Counted from the stretch's first letter, positions 1-8,686 are shown. The stretch: DNA of 64,000 nucleotides from Pseudoflavonifractor sp. 60 (GCF_009911645.1 NZ_QWKI01000004.1:62001-126000), one strand, 5' to 3'. A program made the numbers and translations. Notes: generated from the letters alone by a model not told the origin.

Positions 1-1
1 G

Positions 2-169
2 ACCGCCGTTCAGGCCGGCCGGGAGCTGGGAGTCTCACGCACCACCTTTACACGCCGGGCGGCGGAGTGGGGGGCGCGCAATGGGCTCCAGCGCAGTCTG
101 GCCTCCCAAAAAGTGGGACGGCCTAAAAAGATAGGGCTTGAACTCTGCCGTAAAATTGAGTTAAAATAG
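2..169 (+). CDS. C-terminal end of a helix-turn-helix-type DNA-binding protein (5' truncated by window edge)
   Basis: An open frame enters from the left edge and stops at 167-169, giving about 55 residues. The stretch AGRELGVSRTTFTRRAAEW looks like a helix-turn-helix, followed by a basic tail with GRPKK. It ends directly before the DHH gene, and that gene's ribosome site lies beyond this stop. The family cannot be named from a fragment; a transposase-type or small regulator HTH is equally possible. Confidence 0.4.
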   Translation, partial: TAVQAGRELGVSRTTFTRRAAEWGARNGLQRSLASQKVGRPKKIGLELCRKIELK

Positions 170-203
170 CATGACCCATTTCTTGCAAAAAGGAGTGTTT
201 CCT

Positions 204-1994
204 TTGATCCTTGAAGAACTTCTCCCCTTTGAGCAAATCACCATCCAGTGCCACGACGCCCCGGACGCCGACGCCATCGCCAGCAGCTACGCGCTGTTTC
301 AATACCTCAAGAGCCAGGGAAAGTCCCCCAGGCTGGTTTACAGCGGGTACGAGATGATCTCCAAACCCGACCTGAAAAAATTGTGCCAGATCTATCACAT
401 CTCCTTCGATTACATCTCCGACCCCCAGAATGAGGAGCCGGTAGAACTGCTGGTAACGGTGGACTGCCACCCCAATTTCCAGTCCAATGAAAACAAGGTC
501 TCCCTCCTGCCGTGCAAAAATATCGCCATCATCGACCACCATGCCGAGCCGGACATGCAGGCCATGCTTGACAAGCTGCGGGAGCGCTGCGGCCCCGACG
601 CCGCCATTTTCTGCGAGTTCCGCACCAGTTACGGGTCCTGCTCCACCATTCTGTGGGATATGCTGTGTAAAGCTGGCTGGGAGCACAATATCTCCACCAA
701 GCTGGCCACCATCCTGTATTTCGGCCTGTACATTGACAGCTGCTACTTCCAGCGTCTGAACGACACGGACAACATGGATATCAACATGATGAAGACGCTC
801 AATTACGACCGCAGCGTCTTTGACCAGCTGAAGTACTCCAACCTCCACCTGGAGGACCTGCGCATCTTCGGCGGCGCCCTGTCCCACCTCCATTGCAGCG
901 AGGAATACCCCTTTGCGATGGCGGAGACCGCGTGCTGCAGCCCAAATCTGCTGGGTACCATCTGCGACATGATTATGGGCGTGGAGGGTCTGGACGCCTG
1001 CATCACCTACTGCAAGCGCCCGGAGGCGGTCAAGCTGTCGGTACGCAGCACCAATCCGGACATTCCGGCGGATAAGCTGGCCGAGTGGATCGCCCGAGAC
1101 CTGGGCAACGGGGGCGGGCGCAACATCAAAGTGGCTGGATGTACCTTAAATCTGAATCAGCTGGAAGCGGTCTGTGAAAGCGACTTCTGGCTTGGGCGCC
1201 GCGAGGCGGTGGGGCAGCTGATTTTCAAGCGGATCACCTCCTACTTTGAGAAGGAGGTCCAGCGTCATGCCGGCGGCGAGGCAGCAGCGGCGGAGGGCAG
1301 CGCCATTGATCTGCTAACCCGTCAGGCCCAGCAGGGCGACGCCAAGGCCCAGTACCAGCTGGGCTCCCATTACGCCCAGGGTGTAGGTGTCGAACAGAGC
1401 TGGACCGAGGCGGCCCTGTGGTACGCCAAGGCGGCAGAGCAGCACCTCCCCGCCGCCCAGCACAGCCTTGGGGTATGCTACGCCTACAAGAGGGGCGTTC
1501 CCAAGGACCTCAAACGGGCAGCAGAGCTGTACCACAGCGCGGCAGAGTCTGGCTATGCCCTGGCCCAGAAGGACCTGGGGGTGTGCTATGCCCGAGGCAG
1601 AGGGGTTGACCAGAGCTGGGAGAAGGCCGTCGAGTGGTACAAAAAGGCGGCGATGAACGGAAACGCCCACGCACAGCACAACCTGGCTCAGCGCTACGCC
1701 AGAAATGAGGGCGTGGAAAATCAGTCCCACGAGCAGGCCTTCTTCTGGTATCACAAGGCGGCGGAACAGGGCTACTCCTGGTCTCAAGAAAAGCTGGGCG
1801 ACTGCTACGCCGGCGGAATGGGAACCGACCAGGACTGGGTTCAGGCCGTTTACTGGTACACCAAGGCGGCAGAGCAGGGAATTGAGGACGCCCAAAAGAA
1901 GCTGGCCGACTGTCTGAAGGAGGGCCGCCCCGGGGTCCCCCAGGATCTGGAACGGGCCGCTTACTGGCGTCAGTGCATCTATCAGCGCTCCTGA
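204..1994 (+). CDS. DHH-family phosphoesterase fused to C-terminal Sel1 repeats
   Basis: The N-terminal part (about residues 10-350) has the motifs of DHH/DHHA1 phosphoesterases (NrnA/RecJ superfamily): HDAPDADAIAS near residue 17, VDCH near 86, the DHH signature IIDHH near 110, and GNGGGR near 303. These normally bind two Mn ions and cleave nanoRNA, pAp or cyclic dinucleotides. From about residue 373 to the end there are six Sel1-like repeats of about 36 residues (A.AQ..LG..Y..G.GV..), a protein-protein scaffold. I place the start at TTG 204 because AAGGAG at 190-195 sits 8 bases upstream; an ATG at 171 lacks a ribosome site. About 596 residues. The substrate is not readable. A terminator follows directly. 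Confidence 0.85.
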   Translation: MILEELLPFEQITIQCHDAPDADAIASSYALFQYLKSQGKSPRLVYSGYEMISKPDLKKLCQIYHISFDYISDPQNEEPVELLVTVDCHPNFQSNENKVSLLPCKNIAIIDHHAEPDMQAMLDKLRERCGPDAAIFCEFRTSYGSCSTILWDMLCKAGWEHNISTKLATILYFGLYIDSCYFQRLNDTDNMDINMMKTLNYDRSVFDQLKYSNLHLEDLRIFGGALSHLHCSEEYPFAMAETACCSPNLLGTICDMIMGVEGLDACITYCKRPEAVKLSVRSTNPDIPADKLAEWIARDLGNGGGRNIKVAGCTLNLNQLEAVCESDFWLGRREAVGQLIFKRITSYFEKEVQRHAGGEAAAAEGSAIDLLTRQAQQGDAKAQYQLGSHYAQGVGVEQSWTEAALWYAKAAEQHLPAAQHSLGVCYAYKRGVPKDLKRAAELYHSAAESGYALAQKDLGVCYARGRGVDQSWEKAVEWYKKAAMNGNAHAQHNLAQRYARNEGVENQSHEQAFFWYHKAAEQGYSWSQEKLGDCYAGGMGTDQDWVQAVYWYTKAAEQGIEDAQKKLADCLKEGRPGVPQDLERAAYWRQCIYQRS

Positions 1995-2012
1995 TATTCC
2001 GTTCCATACATA

Positions 2013-2045
2013 GCCTCTGAACTTTTACAGGGTTCAGGGGCTTTT
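2013..2045 (+). terminator. Intrinsic terminator after the DHH-Sel1 gene
   Basis: Ten-pair stem GCCTCTGAAC / GTTCAGGGGC (one G-T pair) with a short A/T-rich loop, followed by TTTT, 18 bases after the stop codon. Confidence 0.8.
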
Positions 2046-2152
2046 ATGATGAATCGGGGGCCTCCGCAGTGAAGCGCTATGGTTGCTGGTTCCCCCCCTG
2101 GAGAGGGAGGAAATGGGGATAAAATCTCTCCACTCCAAAAACTGGATGAAGC

Positions 2153-2181
2153 TTGCACAGTACTTCGGAAGGTGCTATAAT
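2153..2181 (+). promoter_or_regulatory. Sigma-A promoter of the SLH surface-protein gene
   Basis: TTGCAC (2153-2158), 17-base spacer, perfect TATAAT (2176-2181). It lies 76 bases before the start codon at 2258, which has AGGAGG just upstream. Confidence 0.75.
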
Positions 2182-2257
2182 GCAGTGGGAAAATCTTCCG
2201 CGCTCAGATGGAGAAACCGGAATATGGACCAGAACTATATCATCATAGGAGGCCATT

Positions 2258-3814
2258 ATGAAACACAAAATATCTCGCCGTTTCACCCAAATCCTGTGCG
2301 CACTGGTTCTGCTGCTGTTATCCGCAAACATTGTGGCAGCCGCAGGCGCTTCCAGATTCAGCGATGTCAAGAGCAGCGACTGGTTCTGCGACGCCGTGGT
2401 CTGGGCCGTGGATAACGGCATCACCTCTGGCACCAGCGCTACCACCTTCTCCCCCAACTCCACTTGCAGCAACGCTCAAATTCTTACCTTCCTCTGGCAG
2501 GCCGCCGGAAGACCGTCCGCCTCCATCTCTAATCCCTTCCGCAATGTCTCGGCCAGCGACTATTACTATCAGCCGGCGCTGTGGGCTTACGAGAAGGGCC
2601 TGGTCTCCGGCGACAGCTTCAACGCCGGGGAGGGCTGCACCCGAGCTATGGCGGTGACCTACATCTGGAAGGCAAAGGGAATGCCCGCCTCCTCCTCCCC
2701 GGCCAGCTTTACCGATGTTTCCACGCAGGATGAAACGCTGTCTAAACCGGTTTCCTGGGCGGTGGAGAGCGGCGTCACTTCCGGCACCACCAGCACCACC
2801 TTCTCCCCCGACAGCATCTGCACCCGGGCGCAAATCGTCGCCTTCCTGAGGCGGGCCTACGATGAGAGCGCGTCTCAGCCCTCCGAAACTCCTGCCGCCC
2901 CCCAGGCCACTGACGAGTGCGCCCAGCTTCTCAAGCTGATTAACGTCCGGCGAGTCGAGGCGGGACTGAAGGAGCTGGAGGTCTATGACAGCCTGGCCCA
3001 GGCGGCGAAAATTCGGTCGGAGGATATCTCCAAGGGCTATGTCGAGGTCCGTGCCGACGGTTCCAGCTGGGACAGCGTCATCACCGAACTGCCCAGCACC
3101 ACCGAAAGCCTGTACGAGACCATAACGGGCGGAAGCGGCACGGCGTCGGACATCTACTCCGTGATGATGAACAACCCCAACGCCTCCGCCGCCATGGTGA
3201 GCAGGGACTTTACCCATATTGGTATTGGCTACTACTATAACGCCAATGGCTATGGCGGTTTTCAGGATTTCTGGTCGCTGCTGTACATTGATGCCGGAAC
3301 CCCTGGCGCGCCCTCTGCTCCTTCCACCAATCTCCCCTCCAATGTTCCCTCCGGCGACGATACCGGCAGCTTTGACCCGGTTCCCATGAAGGATCTAGCC
3401 AACCGGAAGAGCCTGCAAAAGAAAGCTACCGATGAGCAGCTGGCTCAGGCCTACGCAGTTGCCCTGGAAATCGTGCGGCCCCTGGCGGGACTGTCTAAAG
3501 AGGAGCAGCTTCAGGGAATTGCCATTGCGATCCGGCAGATTTTTGAAAACGGAATGGAGTACTCCATGTCCGCCGACCACTACAACGACCCCTACGGCTA
3601 CTTTATTCTGGGCTCTGCCTCCTGTGCCGGATGCACCCGCGCAACCGGTCTGTGCCTGAATATTTTGGGGATCCCCTATGAGCATATCAACGAAAACGAG
3701 TACTCCCACCAGTGGTGCCGGGTCAACATTGACGGCACGTACTGGATCTGTGACGCCTATGGCCTCTACTGCGGCCCTGAGCCCGCCCCCTATGCCCATC
3801 CCTTCTTCTCTTAA
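2258..3814 (+). CDS. Secreted surface protein: three SLH domains, CAP-like domain, transglutaminase-like domain
   Basis: 518 residues. A signal peptide (basic start, hydrophobic core, cleavage near residue 30) is followed by three S-layer homology domains, starting near residues 33 (FSDV), 93 (FRNV) and 150 (FTDV). SLH domains anchor proteins to secondary cell-wall polymer. A Ser/Pro linker leads to a CAP/SCP-type segment (about 220-344). The last 90 residues resemble the transglutaminase-like fold, with candidate triad Cys in CAGCTRATG (about 455-460), His in SHQWC (about 484) and Asp in WICDAYG (about 497). The role is probably in cell-wall or peptide processing at the surface. It is monocistronic with its own promoter. 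The CAP call is the least certain. Confidence 0.82.
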   Translation: MKHKISRRFTQILCALVLLLLSANIVAAAGASRFSDVKSSDWFCDAVVWAVDNGITSGTSATTFSPNSTCSNAQILTFLWQAAGRPSASISNPFRNVSASDYYYQPALWAYEKGLVSGDSFNAGEGCTRAMAVTYIWKAKGMPASSSPASFTDVSTQDETLSKPVSWAVESGVTSGTTSTTFSPDSICTRAQIVAFLRRAYDESASQPSETPAAPQATDECAQLLKLINVRRVEAGLKELEVYDSLAQAAKIRSEDISKGYVEVRADGSSWDSVITELPSTTESLYETITGGSGTASDIYSVMMNNPNASAAMVSRDFTHIGIGYYYNANGYGGFQDFWSLLYIDAGTPGAPSAPSTNLPSNVPSGDDTGSFDPVPMKDLANRKSLQKKATDEQLAQAYAVALEIVRPLAGLSKEEQLQGIAIAIRQIFENGMEYSMSADHYNDPYGYFILGSASCAGCTRATGLCLNILGIPYEHINENEYSHQWCRVNIDGTYWICDAYGLYCGPEPAPYAHPFFS

Positions 3815-3846
3815 ATCGGGGAAATGTACCGTTGAGGCCAGCTTGA

Positions 3847-4113
3847 ACACCTCCGGGGAACTCACCCCCTGACGATATCAAGGCGGACGTGGTTTTTCGG
3901 TATGTTGGTGACAGCATTATAAATGCCCATATCTTTAGCGGCGACGTTGTGTTTGTGCGGCTACAGCCGGAGGTTGAGAACGGGCAGATAGCTGTGGTCC
4001 GGGTCGGCAATGAATACACTTTAAAGCGTGTATATTCCCATGAGGACTACGTGGAACTCAGGCCGGAGAATCCGGTGCATAAGGCTATCATCTTGCGCGG
4101 CCACCAAAAATGA
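3847..4113 (+). pseudogene. Remnant of a LexA/phage-repressor-type S24 peptidase domain
   Basis: The frame opens after a stop at 3844 and carries DVVFRYVGDSIINAHIFSGD and later YTLKRVY, matching the S24/LexA C-terminal domain with its catalytic Ser (GDS) and Lys (TLKR). The N-terminal DNA-binding half and the last strands of the fold are absent, and the only candidate start is an internal GTG at 3889 without a ribosome site. I read it as debris of a phage or ICE repressor. The following remnant is in the next frame, and one base less in the A5 run at 4106-4110 would join them. Confidence 0.65.
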
Positions 4114-4495
4114 TGGAACACCGGTACAGCCGGAGCAGGACACGGCCCCATCTTCCGCCCCGCAGCCCGAAAAACCAGCGGCTTCGGATGGACAGCCCAC
4201 TAATTCAACCACAAATACCAAGACGCAGCAGCCAACTACAAATATTTCCCTGTCTAATTTTCCTTCCGCAAATCCAAGCGGCAACACTCAAAGCGTTGGA
4301 AATAGTCAATCCTCCAATCTTAATTGGCCTGAAGGAAAGTTTTTGGCTAGCAAGAATAGAAAAGTGTATCACTGTATGTACTGCGAAAGAGGAATGACTG
4401 GAGCAGTGAATATAAGAGAAGAAAATAAAATATGGTTTGACTCAGAGGCAGAAGCAAAAGCTGCCGGAAAGGAGCGTTGCGGAAACTGTTGGTAA
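4109..4495 (+). pseudogene. Remnant with a Ser/Thr/Gln/Pro linker and Ada-type cysteine-rich C-terminus
   Basis: After an 80-residue low-complexity linker the frame reads FLASKNRKVYH, then CMYC, and ends KAAGKERCGNCW. This is the layout of the small metal-binding module related to the Ada N-terminus (a Cys/His pair, then CGNC) often found at the ends of surface or DNA-processing proteins. There is no convincing start codon in this frame; GTG 4028 would overlap the S24 remnant in another frame. Base composition is clearly more A/T-rich than the surrounding genes, suggesting transferred DNA in decay. Confidence 0.5.
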
Positions 4496-4580
4496 TGGAC
4501 CAATCATAAAAAACCGCCAAGGATATCACGGAGCATTATACCCAGATTGATGTCGATTTTTGAAAACCGAAATTTGCAAA

Positions 4581-4607
4581 ATGGCGTAAGCTTATAGCTT
4601 ACGCCAT
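4581..4607. repeat. Perfect 12-bp inverted repeat
   Basis: ATGGCGTAAGCT (4581-4592), loop TAT, then its exact reverse complement (4596-4607). No T-run follows on either strand. It lies in the A/T-rich, gene-free stretch 4496-4779 that otherwise holds only the marR promoter. It could be a terminator remnant or a protein-binding site. Confidence 0.6.
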
Positions 4608-4717
4608 AAATATGTGCAAAATACAAACGAAAAATCTTATTAAATAATCAGAAACATCAAATGTTTACAATAAAAATTCTGCAAAAAAGTTTACCAGTAT
4701 TAAAGATAGTTTAAAAT

Positions 4718-4756
4718 AACAGCAGGCTATTGACATAAGATAAAAAGCACGCTATT
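4718..4756. promoter_or_regulatory. Two MarR-type operator candidates overlapping the marR promoter
   Basis: Two copies of an imperfect palindrome of form AANAGC-NN-GCTATT: AACAGC-AG-GCTATT at 4718-4731 (over the -35) and AAAAGC-AC-GCTATT at 4743-4756 (over the -10). A third copy lies before the MATE gene at 5244-5257. Position and symmetry fit an autorepressing MarR dimer. Confidence 0.6.
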
Positions 4757-4758
4757 AT
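4730..4758 (+). promoter_or_regulatory. Promoter of the marR-MATE operon
   Basis: TTGACA (4730-4735), 17-base spacer, TATTAT (4753-4758), 21 bases before the marR start codon. Both hexamers are overlapped by the palindromic sites described in the next entry. Confidence 0.8.
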
Positions 4759-4779
4759 TTAAGGCGGGGGGAATGAACG

Positions 4780-5202
4780 ATGGAACAGCGGCAGGACTGC
4801 GGATTACTGATAAAGCAAATTAACGATGAGCTGCGGAAAAACGCCAACAACGCACTTCGGTCACTGAACATGACCTTAACCCAGCTGGACGCCCTGGCAG
4901 CGCTGAACCCGGCTCCGGAGGGGCAGCGGTCGCTCAAGGAGCTGGAACAGATTTTGCACGTGGCCCAGTCCACGGCGGCAGGAATCATGGTGCGGCTGGA
5001 GCAAAAGGGCCTTGTGGAGAGCTTTGGCGATTCTGCCGACCGGCGGATCAAGCGGGTTCGGATCACGCCGGCGGGTATTCAGTGCCTGAGCATCGCCCTG
5101 CATCACCGGGCGGAGGCGGAGGAACAGCTCCTCTCCGGCCTGACGGAAACCGAGCGGGACATCTTCTGTACTCTTCTGAAAAAGGTACGGGATTCCCTGT
5201 AA
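4780..5202 (+). CDS. MarR-family transcriptional repressor
   Basis: 140 residues, the usual MarR length. The winged helix-turn-helix is visible as LKELEQILHVAQSTAAGIMV and the wing as GDSADRRIKRVRIT, with the conserved D-x-R pair. Terminal helices would form the dimer interface. A GGGGGGA ribosome site precedes ATG 4780. It sits 88 bases upstream of a MATE transporter, the arrangement of Staphylococcus MepR-MepA, so it probably represses itself and the pump until a cationic drug binds. The palindromes at 4718-4756 and 5244-5257 support this. The ligand is unknown. Confidence 0.88.
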   Translation: MEQRQDCGLLIKQINDELRKNANNALRSLNMTLTQLDALAALNPAPEGQRSLKELEQILHVAQSTAAGIMVRLEQKGLVESFGDSADRRIKRVRITPAGIQCLSIALHHRAEAEEQLLSGLTETERDIFCTLLKKVRDSL

Positions 5203-5243
5203 AGGGACCGTCGCTAACAGCGTCGGTTGACTTTCCCCAAAAT

Positions 5244-5257
5244 AAAAGCAAGCTATT
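5244..5257. promoter_or_regulatory. Third MarR-type operator candidate, upstream of the MATE gene
   Basis: AAAAGC-AA-GCTATT, sharing 13 of 14 positions with the site at 4743-4756. It lies 33 bases before the MATE start codon and overlaps a weak -10-like TATTAA (5254-5259). Confidence 0.55.
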
Positions 5258-5290
5258 AACAGTATCATTTTGATTAAGGGAGGATTTTTT

Positions 5291-6673
5291 ATGAATGTTG
5301 ACACAGTAACTATTTTCGAAAAAGCGCCAGTTCCCAAAGCGGTACTGAAAAACGCCGTTCCCGCAATGGCAGCTATGCTGATGGTGTTAATCTACAATCT
5401 GGCCGACACCTTCTTTATTGCCCAGACCCACAACGATATCCTGGTGGCCGCAGTCTCCCTGACAACTCCCGTCTTTCTCCTCTTTATGGCAGTAGGCAAC
5501 ATATTTGGTATCGGCGGCACCTCGGTCATCTCTCGTTCCCTAGGCGGAGGCCGGACCGAGTACGCAAAAAAGGTGTGCTCATTCTGTATGTGGGGGTGTG
5601 TGGCGGCAGGGATTGTCATTTCGACCTCCTTCCTGGTTTTTATGGAGCAGATTCTGACCGTAATTGGGGCCAGCGCGGACACCTGGGAGGCTTCAAAGAC
5701 CTACTTGACCATTGTTTCTCTGGGTGGTCCCTTTGTTCTGCTCTCCAACTGCTATTCCAACATTCTCCGGGCAGAGGGGCAATCCAACAGGGCCATGGCC
5801 GGACAGATTTTAGGAAATCTGATAAATGTGGTGCTGGACCCTGTCATGATCCTTGGATTCAACTGGGGCATCGCCGGCGCGGCTGCCGCTACGGTCATTG
5901 GAAATATGGTGGGGGCCGGATACTATTTCTGCTATTTTCTGCGGGGTCAGTCCACCCTCAGCATCCATATCAGGGATTTTTCCTTGAAGGATCGGATATG
6001 TTCCGGGGTCCTGGCCATTGGCGTCCCTGCCTCTCTGAGGTCTTTGATGATGAGCGTGTCCCAAATCATCGTCAACGCACAGATGGCAGCCTATGGAGAT
6101 ATGGCGCTGGCGGGGATGGGCGTAGCCATGAAGGTGACCATGATGACGGGGATGGTCTGCATCGGCTTTGGTCAGGGCGTTCAGCCGCTGCTGGGCTACT
6201 GTGTGGGAGCGCGGCTGTGGGGACGCTTTCAGGGAATCATGCGCTTCTCCATCCTCTTCTCCCTGGGGCTCAGCGCAGCCATGACAGGGCTGTGTTATCT
6301 GCTCCGGGACTCCATCATTCAGATATTTCTGACGGAACCGGCCTCCTTCGACTATGCCACCTCCTTTACCGGCATCCTTCTGACCACCAGTTTCCTGTTC
6401 GGCATATTCTATGTGCTGACCAATGCCCTACAGGCTATGGGGGCGGCGGTTCAGGCACTAATCATCAACCTCAGCCGTCAAGGGATTATTTACATCCCGG
6501 CCCTGTTTCTTTTGCAGGCCGCTCTGGAGGCAAGGGGGCTGGCCTGGGCGCAGCCTGTGGCCGACTTGCTCTCCACGGCCCTGGTCGTACTGCTGTACTG
6601 GTGGACCTCACGCACTTTGATGACGGCAGCCAATGGCCCAAAATTTTTAATTCCATCCTTTTCTTTTAAGTAA
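5291..6673 (+). CDS. MATE-family multidrug efflux transporter (MepA-like)
   Basis: 460 residues with about twelve hydrophobic segments in two homologous halves, the usual size for a MATE pump that exports cationic drugs using a Na+ or H+ gradient. Typical family stretches include MLMVLIYNLADTFFIAQ near residue 30 and LGNLINVVLDPVMI near 177. The start is ATG 5291, since AGGGAGG (5277-5283) sits 7 bases before it; an upstream in-frame TTG lies before the ribosome site. It is probably cotranscribed with marR and controlled by the same repressor. Confidence 0.9.
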   Translation: MNVDTVTIFEKAPVPKAVLKNAVPAMAAMLMVLIYNLADTFFIAQTHNDILVAAVSLTTPVFLLFMAVGNIFGIGGTSVISRSLGGGRTEYAKKVCSFCMWGCVAAGIVISTSFLVFMEQILTVIGASADTWEASKTYLTIVSLGGPFVLLSNCYSNILRAEGQSNRAMAGQILGNLINVVLDPVMILGFNWGIAGAAAATVIGNMVGAGYYFCYFLRGQSTLSIHIRDFSLKDRICSGVLAIGVPASLRSLMMSVSQIIVNAQMAAYGDMALAGMGVAMKVTMMTGMVCIGFGQGVQPLLGYCVGARLWGRFQGIMRFSILFSLGLSAAMTGLCYLLRDSIIQIFLTEPASFDYATSFTGILLTTSFLFGIFYVLTNALQAMGAAVQALIINLSRQGIIYIPALFLLQAALEARGLAWAQPVADLLSTALVVLLYWWTSRTLMTAANGPKFLIPSFSFK

Positions 6674-6771
6674 ATTTTGAGTTGCTCCTCTATACTGGGA
6701 AATGAACCCAACCCCCGGACAGGAGGTACAGCCGCGAAGGGCGGATTGCCTGATTTTCAGGAGGAAACACA

Positions 6772-7438
6772 ATGCGGATTTTAGTTGCGGACGACGAGCC
6801 ACAGATGACCATGGTATTGGAAGCCCTGCTCAAACGGGAGCATTACTCCGTGGATGTGGTCTCCGACGGACAGGAGGCGCTGGACTATGGTCTGGCAGAA
6901 AATTACGACTGCATTATTCTGGACATTATGATGCCCAAGCTGGACGGCCTCCAGGCTCTGCGGGAGCTGCGGGCCAACCACATCGCCACACCGGTGCTGC
7001 TGCTGACGGCAAAAAGCCAGGTGGAGGACCGGGTGGCCGGACTGTACAGCGGGGCGGACGACTATCTGCCCAAGCCCTTTGATAATCGGGAATTTATTGC
7101 CAGAGTCCGGGCCCTGACCCTCAGGAGCTGCAAGTACACCCCCCAACATTCTCACTGCCGGAAATGTGACCCTGGACTGCTCCACCTTTGGACTGAAGTG
7201 CGGCTCTTCCTGCGTCCGGCTGGGCAGCAAGGAATTTCAGCTGTTTATGCGGCAGACAGGGCGGCTGATCTCCACGGAGCAGTTTATGGAGCACATCTGG
7301 GGCTACGACAGCCAGGCTGAGATCAACGTTGTCTGGGCCTATATCTCCTATCTCCGGCGAAAGCTGGAGGCTGTGGGCGGGAACCTTCAAATTACCGTGC
7401 GCCGGGGCCAGGGGTATCTGCTGGAGGTGACCACATGA
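6772..7438 (+). pseudogene. OmpR-type response regulator broken by a one-base frameshift
   Basis: The receiver domain is intact (about residues 1-115): DDE near the start, phospho-acceptor Asp in IILDIMMPK, conserved Thr/Ala in LLLTAK and Lys in LPKPF. The winged-helix DNA-binding domain (KEFQLFMRQTGRLISTEQF through RRGQGYLLEVTT, ending at 7438) is in the next frame. One base removed from the C6 run at 7139-7144 would restore a continuous protein of about 221 residues. The kinase partner overlaps its end and is also damaged, so real decay is more likely than a sequencing error, though a homopolymer error cannot be excluded. Confidence 0.85.
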
Positions 7439-8145
7439 TCCCTTCCATCCGCCGCAAATTTATTGTAATCGCTATGGTCTCCATGATTGGAACCATGACT
7501 GTCCTCTGTGCCGCCATTGGCGCCAGTAATTACTACGCAACTGCAAACCGGATGGACAGGGGCATTTTTATTCTCTATCAGAACGGCGGAACCTTTTTCC
7601 CTCCCGGCTCCCACTCCGACCCCTCCGATTTTAATTTTCAGGTTACGCCGGAGACGGCCTTTGAAACGCGATATTTTATTGGAGACGATTCAAGAGGACG
7701 CGGCAGAGGTATTTTCCATCAGCGAGATTGCCCAAGCCAGTGCGGACACCTTTCAGCCGCTGGCCGAGGCGGATGGAAAATCCCTGACGGCGGAGATCCG
7801 CATCAGGGGCGTTCAAGAGAATTTTTTCCGCCTGTTCTCCATCCTGCTGGACAATGCCGTTAAATACTGTGACCCCGGGGAACAATCCAGCTGTCCCTAT
7901 CCATACGGGGACGGAATATCTGTATCTCCGTCTCCAACCCCTGCGCAGGGGTTGACACAGCCCAGCTCTCCCGCTACTTTGACCGCTTCTACCGGGCAGA
8001 CTCCTCCCGCGCCCGATCCACCGGAGGTTACGGCATCGGCCTGTCTACCGTAAAGGCCATTGTCGCCCGGCACAAGGGCCGTATCTCCAACCGCTATGCG
8101 GACGGGCTAATCACCTTTACTGCGGCAATCCCGCAGATGAGCTGA
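7435..8145 (+). pseudogene. Degenerate sensor histidine kinase (internal deletion and two frame changes)
   Basis: It starts as ATGA overlapping the regulator. The N-terminus has one membrane segment (IVIAMVSMIGTMTVLCAAIG), then the frame changes near 7670 directly into the dimerisation/ATPase boundary (DILLETIQEDAAEVF). Most of the sensor, the second membrane segment, HAMP and the phosphorylated His helix are missing. The ATPase N-box is present (FSILLDNAVKY); a second frame change near 7880 leads to YFDRFYRADSSRA and GGYGIGLSTVKAIV (F and G2 boxes) and a stop at 8143-8145. About 236 codons remain of a usual 400 or more. Confidence 0.85.
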
Positions 8146-8219
8146 CCGCTCCTGTGTTGATATATTGCCGGACGCTCCGGCGGACCCAACAATTTAATTG
8201 CAGAAAGGATGAAAGAACT

Positions 8220-8639
8220 ATGAGCATAACCATCAGCGCAACAAGCTACTTCATTAACCCCCAACAAAGCACACGCACCTCCGGTGAGGAGAAGCAAACT
8301 GCCAAGGCAGGCAAGACTCAGTACAGCGCGGTATCCGCCAGCCTGGACCAGGTAAACATGGGCCAGGAGGGAATTGCCATCGCCGAGGTCAGCCGCCAGC
8401 AGGGCACGGAACAGTCCCACAGAAACAGTCCGCTTTCCCCCAATATGAACACCGTGGAGATCAGTGCGGAGGGCAGAGCCGCCAGCACTAAGCTCCAGAA
8501 GCAGTCCGCTGCGGCAGCGGAGCAGTATGAGCTCGAGGACCTGTCCCAATACACCGATACCGAGTTAAAGCAGATGTATTACAAGGGTGAAATAACCCGC
8601 CAGGAGTATGAGGGGGAAACTGGCATACTGCTGGAGTAA
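8220..8639 (+). CDS. Small hydrophilic protein of unknown function
   Basis: 139 residues, no signal peptide or membrane segment, rich in Gln, Ser, Thr and Glu. The middle reads NTVEISAEGRA and the C-terminus DTELKQMYYKGEITRQEYEGE, a pattern seen at the ends of small Clostridia proteins of unknown role. An AGAAAGGA ribosome site precedes ATG 8220. It follows the two-component remnants by 75 bases on the same strand and may once have been their target. No function can be assigned. Confidence 0.6.
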   Translation: MSITISATSYFINPQQSTRTSGEEKQTAKAGKTQYSAVSASLDQVNMGQEGIAIAEVSRQQGTEQSHRNSPLSPNMNTVEISAEGRAASTKLQKQSAAAAEQYELEDLSQYTDTELKQMYYKGEITRQEYEGETGILLE

Positions 8640-8686
8640 TCCTTTTTGCGGCATATCACCTTGTTTACATGGCCCTCTTCCCTCTC

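Noticed and set aside
171-203. ATG 171 as start of the DHH-Sel1 gene
   Set aside because: No ribosome site precedes it, whereas AAGGAG is ideally spaced before TTG 204 and the DHH domain begins right after that.
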